The notes under the pieces are model-generated. The model saw nothing but the letters and a program-made list of their open reading frames with translations, was not told the origin of the DNA and searched no databases. Shown here in pieces: positions 61,201 to 64,000 of a stretch of 64,000 nucleotides of DNA. Location: positions 2,852,001-2,916,000 of the forward strand of contig NZ_CP019428.1 in NCBI RefSeq assembly GCF_009834565.1. Direction: 5' to 3'. This stretch comes from Pseudomonas sp. R76 (GTDB taxonomy: Bacteria > Pseudomonadota > Gammaproteobacteria > Pseudomonadales > Pseudomonadaceae). Numbering within the stretch: the first letter of the stretch is position 1; each line of letters opens with the position of its first letter. Made by a program: the position numbers and the translations under genes.

Positions 61201-63338
61201 GCCGCCATTTACAAGAATTGTCCGGCCTGCAGGTCGAGGTGTTGAGCTGGGATGAAGGCGTGGCCCAGTTCGACTTGGCGCTGGATGTGGAGGAATCCCG
61301 CGAGGCGCTGCATGCGTCCCTGAGTTACGCCACCGATCTGTTTGCCCCCGGCACCATCGAGCGTATGGCCGGGCACTGGCAGAACCTCTTGCAGGCGATG
61401 GTTGACGATCAACAGCAGGCCATCGGGCAACTGAACCTGCTGAACCCGGATGAGCAACAGCACATCCTGCAATTGTGGGATTGCACCGAGTCGGGCTTCC
61501 CCGCGACACGCCTGGTGCACGAGAGGGTTGCCGACCGCGCACGGGAAACGCCGGATGCCGTGGCGGTGAAATTCGATGCGCAAACCCTCACCTACGGCGA
61601 ACTCGACCGCCAGGCCAATCGCCTGGCGCATGCGCTGATCGCCCGCGGTGTCGGCCCGGAAGTGCGCGTGGCCATCGCTATGCCGCGCAGTGCCGAGATC
61701 ATGGTGGCGTTCCTCGCCGTGCTCAAAGCCGGTGGCGTGTACGTTCCGCTGGATATTGAGTACCCGCGCGATCGCCTGCTGTACATGATGGAAGACAGCC
61801 GCGCCCAATTGCTGCTCACGCACACGAGCGCCTTGCAGCAATTGCCGATTCCGCAAGGGCTGAACACGCTGGCAATCGATCGCAGCGATGACTGGGCCGA
61901 CTACAGCGATGCCGCACCGCAGGTTGCACTGGATGGCGACAACCTCGCCTACGTGATCTACACCTCCGGTTCCACCGGCATGCCGAAGGGCGTGGCGGTG
62001 TCCCACGGCCCGTTGGTGGCGCACATCATCGCCACCGGCGAGCGCTATGAAACGGGCCCGACCGACTGCGAACTGCACTTTATGTCGTTCGCGTTCGACG
62101 GTTCCCACGAAGGCTGGATGCACCCGCTGATCAACGGCGCCAGTGTGCTGATCCGCGACGACAGCCTATGGCTGCCGGAGTACACCTACGCGCAGATGCA
62201 CCGCCACAAAGTGACGATGGCGGTGTTCCCGCCGGTGTACCTGCAACAGCTGGCCGAGCACGCCGAGCGTGACGGCAACCCACCGGCCGTGCGGGTTTAC
62301 TGCTTTGGTGGTGACGCCGTGGCTCAAGCCAGCTACGACCTGGCCTGGCGCGCACTGAAGCCGACTTACCTGTTCAACGGTTACGGCCCCACTGAAACCG
62401 TGGTGACGCCGCTGCTGTGGAAGGCGCGCAAGGGCGACCCATGCGGCGCCGTCTACGCACCGATTGGTACGTTGCTGGGCAACCGCAGCGGCTACGTATT
62501 GGATGCACAGCTCAACCTGCAACCCATCGGCGTCGCCGGCGAGTTGTACCTGGGCGGCGAGGGCGTGGCGCGGGGTTATCTGGAGCGCCCGGCACTGACC
62601 GCCGAACGCTTCGTGCCGGACCCATTCGGCAAACCCGGCAGCCGCGTGTACCGCAGCGGCGACTTGACCCGTGGCCGGCCGGACGGTGTGGTGGACTACC
62701 TCGGTCGTGTCGACCATCAAGTGAAAATCCGTGGTTTCCGTATCGAGCTGGGTGAAATCGAAGCGCGCCTGCGCGAGCAGGACAGCGTCGGTGAAACCGT
62801 GGTGGTGGCCCAGGAAGGCCCGACCGGCAAGCAGCTGGTGGCGTATGTAGTGCCGGCTGATGCGGCCCTGATCGATCAGGCCGAGTTCCGCGATGCCTTG
62901 CGCCGCGCGCTCAAGACCCGCCTGCCGGACTACATGGTGCCCACGCACTTTATGTGCCTGGCGCAGATGCCGCTGACCCCCAACGGCAAGCTCGACCGCA
63001 AAGGCTTGCCCGCGCCGGATGCGAGCTTGATGCAGCAACGTTATGTGGCCCCCGAAACCGAGCTGGAACAGCAGATTGCGGCGATCTGGGCCGAAGTGCT
63101 GCGCCTGCCGCAAGTGGGCCTGGACGACAACTTCTTCGAAATTGGCGGCCATTCCTTGCTGGCGATCCAGATCACCTCGCGGGTCCAGTCCGAACTCGGC
63201 CTGGAAGTGCCCCTGGTTGAAGTGTTCCAGACCGAAACGCTGCGCGCCTATGTGCAGGCCGCAGCCACTTTCCGCGCCGGCAGCGCGGAAGATTTTGATG
63301 ATCTTCGTGACTTTTTGAGCGAACTAGAGGCGATTTGA
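49293..63338 (+). CDS. pvdI: Pyoverdine side-chain NRPS, four modules (PvdI type): D-Ser-Lys-Gly-X
   Basis: The start is ATG 49293 (MNAEDSLKLARRFIGLPLEKR), a typical PvdI N-terminus; a GTG 11 codons upstream is less likely. The 4681-residue product is C-A-T-E-C-A-T-C-A-T-C-A-T. The first carrier domain has LGGDSI (about 1040), usual before epimerisation domains. The E domain follows (HHLAVDGVSW, about 1221). The second C domain is of DCL type (DIADLYPLSPMQQGMLFH). The others are LCL, with HHI[VI]SDGWS. Pocket residues are DVWHVSLIDK (Ser), DGEDHGTVVK (Lys, from memory of pyoverdine codes), DILQLGLIWK (Gly) and DGEVCGGVTK (not assigned; hydroxyornithine-like would fit). The Ser-Lys-Gly start agrees with the pyoverdine of P. 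fluorescens ATCC 13525/SBW25 as I recall it. Export and maturation genes lie outside the window. Confidence 0.85.
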   Translation: MNAEDSLKLARRFIGLPLEKRHVFLQALQKEGVDFSRFPIPAGVEAEDRQALSYAQQRMWFLWQLDPASGAYNLPGAVRLKGALSLRALEHAFASLVARHETLRTVFQRQADERLEQVPVEPSLAVEQLDFSALAAAEREQAVNEAATRQSLLPFDLEHGPLLRVQLLKLDAQEHVLLLTLHHIVSDGWSMNVLIDEFIRCYDAHERNEAPQLPALPIQYSDYALWQRRWLEAGEQARQLEYWQARLGDEHPVLELPTDRSRPAMPSYQGTRHNFAIDPGLATQLRSCAQQHNVTLFMLLLGAFNVLLHRYTGQGDIRVGVPIANRNRSEVEGLIGFFVNTQVLRTELTGQTRVAELLQGIKEHALGAQAHQELPFERLVEALKVERSLSHTPLFQVMYNHQPVVADIASVSTASGLELSLVEWQGRTTQFDLTLDTYEKSGTLHAALTYANDLFDAPTIARMAEHWISLLQAMVADGEQRIGELPMLAAQDQHVLVHAWNQTAEVYPTERGIHHLIEDQVQRTPDAPALIFGDTTLTYAQLDARANQLAHALREQGVGADVLVGICVERSVEMVVGLLAILKAGGAYVPLDPEYPQERLAYMIEDSGIKLLLSQHSLLGLLPTDGVQVIALDQAPTWLDGYSSQSPAVQIQALNLAYVIYTSGSTGKPKGAGNSHRALVNRLCWMQHAYGLDASDAVLQKTPFSFDVSVWEFFWPLMTGARLVVAAPGEHREPARLIDIIGRHAITTLHFVPSMLQAFIHEPGVHACASLKRIVCSGEALPLDAQRHVFAKLPGAGLFNLYGPTEAAIDVTHWTCVDEGADSVPIGRPIANLATYVLDAQLNPVPAGVSGELYLGGVGLARSYHRRPALTAERFVPSPFIHGERLYRTGDRVCQRADGVIEYLGRLDHQVKLRGLRIELGEIETRLIQHPGVREAVVLVQGGKQLVAYWVLEGEAPTDLKGWLLSSLPEYMVPTHFVHLAKLPVTANGKLDRKALPLPDVAPQQAFVAPSSALQKALAAIWSDVLGVEPVGLDDNFFELGGDSIISIQVVSRARQAGIRLSPRDLFQYQSVRSLALVASFEQAAAIDQGPVTGEVILTPVQQYFFAQAIPARQHWNQSLLLTPREALEPVRLEVALTQLINHHDVLRLRFVQQGDTWQQTHGAPVNAPALWQSAASDDTQLAALCDEAQRSLNLEQGPLLRAALVQMADGSQRLLLVVHHLAVDGVSWRILLEDLQQAYREASLPAKTSSYQQWAQQLQAHAQTLHDQLPFWRAQTSDVELPCDNPHGGLQNRLGAKLETRLDAELTRRLLQDAPAAYRTQVNDLLLTALARVISRWSGHAALIQLEGHGREDLFDSIDLSRTVGWFTSLFPVRLQADGEPSDAIKSVKEQLRAVPDKGLGYGLLRYLGNPESRETLAGLAAPRITFNYLGQFDRQFNEAALLVPASESSGQAQDSEAPLANWLTVEGQVYGGELSLQWGFSREMFNAATIQRLADDYATELKALIEHCCATPAGQVTPSDFPLARLTQQQLDALPVAGPDIADLYPLSPMQQGMLFHTLYAPEAQAYINQLRLDIDGLDLLRFGRAWQAALDRHDILRSSFHWLGLDSAHQVIKRQVDVQLQVIEDVNADLDALADAERSCGFELNTAPLFRLMLVRGAGSAWHFMFTSHHILMDGWSNAQLLGEVLAHYAGQALPTPLGQFRDYLGWLQQQPSGEAFWKQALAPLQAPTLLAQALRAPVDGAGMADHHVLLDNDFTQALGEFARQQKVTLNTVLQGAWSLLLQRYSGQDCVAFGATVAGRSAPLPGIEQQLGLFINTLPMISAASPAQSVGAWLGELQALNLSLRDHEHVPLYDIQAWAGQQGAALFDTLLVFENFPVAEALKQGASAGLTFGRMHNHERTNYPLTLGVELGAGLRLDFSYDRAHFSEQQVTRLGANLRHLLVQLVADASAPLGNLQLLDAAAQHDVLALSQSAGAAQRPQRVHERIAAQAHATPDALAVQAGSERLSYAQLNARANRLAHRLLALGVAPGQRVGLASRRGPQLIVSLLAVLKSGAAYVPLDPNYPAERLAYMLADSRLDLLLSEAGLLADLPLPQGLTRVDFSTSGEELDGYPATNPPNQTAAADLAYVIYTSGSTGLPKGVAIDHAALGQFCDSAEVYSRLSADDRVLQFATFSFDGFVEQCYPPLCVGAALIMRGDELWDAGQLAREIVEQGVTLADLPAAYWYLLAKECAADPRTLGNLRQVHVGGEAMSVEGVRAWHAAGLGGVRLVNTYGPTEATVVSSVYDCQLADASDAFGVPIGRAIAGRSLYVLDSGFELLATDGVGELCIGAEAGLAQRYFDRPALTAERFLPDPFSAVPGARLYRSGDLARYNESGALEYVGRIDHQVKIRGYRIEMGEIEACLQALPQVREAAVIAQPSAVGMQLVAYVVPAHCHTLDAQNLAATLRQSLPDYMVPAHWQVLDALPLNNNGKLDRRALPAPDLNLRQQAYVAPHSPLHVQLAAIWQAVLQVEQVGLTDHFFELGGHSLLATQMISRVRHELKLEVPLRALFEQPTLQGFATACSGLLQHSAQPLVALERGQPMALSFAQERQWFLWQLDPTSAAYHVPTALHLRGQLDITALERAFQALVLRHEPLRTTFVEDGEQTWQVIHPDLRMPVEQARAEAAAIQACVEQEIQRPFDLRNGPLMRVKLLVIAPDHHVLVITQHHIISDGWSMQVMVDELVALYQGQASLPVLPIQYADYAVWQRNWMAAGEKQRQLDYWQQHLGDEHPVLELPLDHPRPAVQSFRGAREQVQLEPALLADLKTLAQREDVTLFMLLLASFQTLLHRYSCQSRLRVGVPIANRNRLETERLIGFFVNTQVIQVDLDGQMAFDQLLAQVKQRALEAQAHQDLPFEQLVEALQPERSLSHNPLFQVMFNHQDTLRASPVHLPGLALQPLDWAGNTTQFDLSLETEESAAGLWASLAYATDLFEPATLTRLAQHWQNLLRAVVNDASQALDELPMLSEQQWQQTVHSWNDSQVEFPHTRCVHQLFEAQVRATPEASALQFNGDALSYRELNCRANRLAHRLIAAGVGPDVLVAVHVERSLDMVVGLLATLKAGGAYVPLDPQFPADRLAFMLEDSRARVLLTQPHLNGRLAQPHGLRVLLVDDAGGDEHNPQVNVTPEHLAYVIYTSGSTGKPKGVMVRHQALCSFTCGMADTLEMGADARVLSLTTFSFDIFALELYVPLTVGATVLLSDQALALDPEAILDLMHNQSATVLQATPSTWRMLLESPRAALLKGIKCLCGGEALPVDLAQRLLDLQGPVWNLYGPTETTIWSAAHRLSQAQPFVGRPIANTSLFILNAGLTPCPQGAAGELLIGGVGLARGYHARPSLTAERFVPDPYGAPGERLYRTGDLARYRPDGIVEYIGRVDHQVKVRGFRIELGEIEACLREHAAVREAVVLADNDRLIAYLVTFAPEQQAALRDRYKADLRERLPDYMVPAQLIFLDSLPLTPNGKLDRKALPKADASVLHKAHVAPVSQREQHVAAIWAEVLEVPQVGLDDHFFELGGHSLLATRVVSRVRQALALEVALKTLFEQPVLGDFVRALGEQGVTAPALLKADRTQPLPLSYAQERQWFLWQLDPHSAAYHIPSALRLKGVLDVAALQRSFDTLLARHESLRTHLRQDASGAVQVIEELGLIDIERASTDEAGLKAQVAEAVARPFDLLRGPLLRVKLLQLAEDDHVVVLVQHHIVSDGWSMQLMVEELVKLYAAFSDGHTPQLPALPIQYADYALWQRNWMEAGEKARQLTYWREQLGGEQPVLELPFDYQRPALPTHRGARLDVELTPQLLASLRSLANAAGVTLPMVLLAAYQALLHRYSGQEDVRVGVPIANRNRLETEGLIGFFVNTQVLKADINGQMSVAQLLDQVRQRSLDAQAHQDLPFEQLVEALQPERSMSLSPLFQVLFNHRVTSAGRHLQELSGLQVEVLSWDEGVAQFDLALDVEESREALHASLSYATDLFAPGTIERMAGHWQNLLQAMVDDQQQAIGQLNLLNPDEQQHILQLWDCTESGFPATRLVHERVADRARETPDAVAVKFDAQTLTYGELDRQANRLAHALIARGVGPEVRVAIAMPRSAEIMVAFLAVLKAGGVYVPLDIEYPRDRLLYMMEDSRAQLLLTHTSALQQLPIPQGLNTLAIDRSDDWADYSDAAPQVALDGDNLAYVIYTSGSTGMPKGVAVSHGPLVAHIIATGERYETGPTDCELHFMSFAFDGSHEGWMHPLINGASVLIRDDSLWLPEYTYAQMHRHKVTMAVFPPVYLQQLAEHAERDGNPPAVRVYCFGGDAVAQASYDLAWRALKPTYLFNGYGPTETVVTPLLWKARKGDPCGAVYAPIGTLLGNRSGYVLDAQLNLQPIGVAGELYLGGEGVARGYLERPALTAERFVPDPFGKPGSRVYRSGDLTRGRPDGVVDYLGRVDHQVKIRGFRIELGEIEARLREQDSVGETVVVAQEGPTGKQLVAYVVPADAALIDQAEFRDALRRALKTRLPDYMVPTHFMCLAQMPLTPNGKLDRKGLPAPDASLMQQRYVAPETELEQQIAAIWAEVLRLPQVGLDDNFFEIGGHSLLAIQITSRVQSELGLEVPLVEVFQTETLRAYVQAAATFRAGSAEDFDDLRDFLSELEAI

Positions 63339-63341
63339 ACC

Positions 63342-64000
63342 ATGCTTTCCAACCCTAATATCGATCTGGTCTCGCGCTTTCTTCGCCTGCCGCTTGAACA
63401 ACGCCAGCAGTTTTATCAGCGCCTGCAAGCGCGCGGCATGAGCTTCGCGCAATTGCCGATTGCGCCCACCCGCGAGGGTGTCGAGGCACTGCCTTTGTCA
63501 TACGCCCAGGAGCGCCAGTGGTTCCTGTGGCAGTTGGACCCTGACAGCGCCACTTATCACATTCCTGGCGCGCTGCGCTTGCAGGGCCAGTTGGACCTGG
63601 CGGCGCTGCAACACAGTTTCGACCGTTTGCTGGCCCGCCACGAAAGCCTGCGTACCCGCCTGGTGCAGGAGGCTGAACAGCTGACCCAGGCCGTGATGCC
63701 TGAAGCCCGGGTTGAAATCGTGCACAGGCGCACGGACGAACAGCACTTGATGGCTGAGGTGGAAGCCGAAGTTGCGCGGCCTTTCGATCTGCTCCAGGCG
63801 CCGCTGTTGCGCGTGACGCTGCTGCAACTGGCCGACGATGAACATGTGCTGGTGATGGTGCAGCATCACATCATTTCCGATGGCTGGTCGATGCAGGTCA
63901 TGGTCGAGGAGCTGGTGCAGCTCTATGCCGCCTGCAGCCAGGGCCGCAACCTGGAATTGCCCGAGCTGCCGATCCAGTACGCTGACTATGCCCTGTGGCA
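63342..64000 (+). CDS. Second pyoverdine-type NRPS (PvdJ/PvdD-like), 5' part only
   Basis: The frame opens at ATG 63342, 3 nt after the previous stop, and is still open at the window edge (219 codons seen). It begins MLSNPNIDLVSRFLRLPLEQRQQF, resembling the N-terminus of the preceding synthetase, then enters an LCL condensation domain with LSYAQERQWFLWQLD (about 50) and catalytic HHIISDGWS (about 175-183). The short leader plus LCL domain fits an elongation synthetase that receives the peptide from the first protein. Its specificity cannot be read because no adenylation domain is in the window. Confidence 0.85.
   Translation, partial: MLSNPNIDLVSRFLRLPLEQRQQFYQRLQARGMSFAQLPIAPTREGVEALPLSYAQERQWFLWQLDPDSATYHIPGALRLQGQLDLAALQHSFDRLLARHESLRTRLVQEAEQLTQAVMPEARVEIVHRRTDEQHLMAEVEAEVARPFDLLQAPLLRVTLLQLADDEHVLVMVQHHIISDGWSMQVMVEELVQLYAACSQGRNLELPELPIQYADYALW

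Overview
The window is a GC-rich chromosomal segment whose gene content and codon use point to a Pseudomonas of the P. fluorescens group. The main reasons are a viscosin-type lipopeptide synthetase, a pyoverdine side-chain synthetase, REPIN-like intergenic repeats, and aliphatic amidase and methionine gamma-lyase proteins close to their Pseudomonas namesakes. This is inferred from remembered families; no database search was run.

Layout. (1) 1-8307 is a cobalt/cobalamin block. A truncated cbtB on the minus strand and the cobW-cobN-chelatase operon on the plus strand each have their own cobalamin riboswitch. Between the two riboswitches sits a lower-GC orphan gene resembling HrpF/NolX-type type III secretion proteins. 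The last cistron of the operon carries a textbook -1 frameshift signal (A AAA AAG, 5-nt spacer, 11-bp stem-loop) that would let one mRNA make both the AAA+ subunit and an AAA+/VWA fusion subunit of the chelatase. (2) 8516-32760 holds two overlapping synthetase genes (viscB/viscC type) with seven C-A-T modules and tandem thioesterases. Adenylation pocket residues read Thr-Val-Leu-Ser / Leu-Ser-Ile(or Val), which is residues 3-9 of a viscosin-group cyclic lipononapeptide. The starter synthetase for residues 1-2 is not in the window. (3) 33282-37210 holds a MacA/MacB-type exporter and, convergent to it, a LuxR-type regulator, the usual companions of such lipopeptide genes. (4) 37431-49083 is a mosaic of small units: methionine gamma-lyase with its Lrp-type regulator; an amide-hydrolysis operon (fmdA-fmdB-amiE-amiB); a DUF2239 gene with paired direct repeats in its promoter; a MATE exporter; an NTF2-like secreted protein; a GlxA-type AraC regulator; a TetR/MFS divergent pair with two matching operators; and a hicAB toxin-antitoxin pair. 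(5) 49293 to the end is the start of a pyoverdine side-chain synthetase operon. The first protein has four modules, read as D-Ser, Lys, Gly and a fourth probably hydroxyornithine-like residue. A second synthetase begins 3 nt later and runs off the window.

How the parts work together. The left block takes up cobalt and inserts it into the corrin ring, and its expression falls when cobalamin is abundant. The lipopeptide genes, exporter and LuxR regulator form one biosurfactant unit. The pyoverdine genes, preceded by a candidate iron-starvation sigma factor promoter, make the siderophore. The middle genes handle sulfur amino acids, short-chain amides and efflux, and have no evident link to either product. 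No tRNA, rRNA, CRISPR array, insertion sequence or prophage was recognised.
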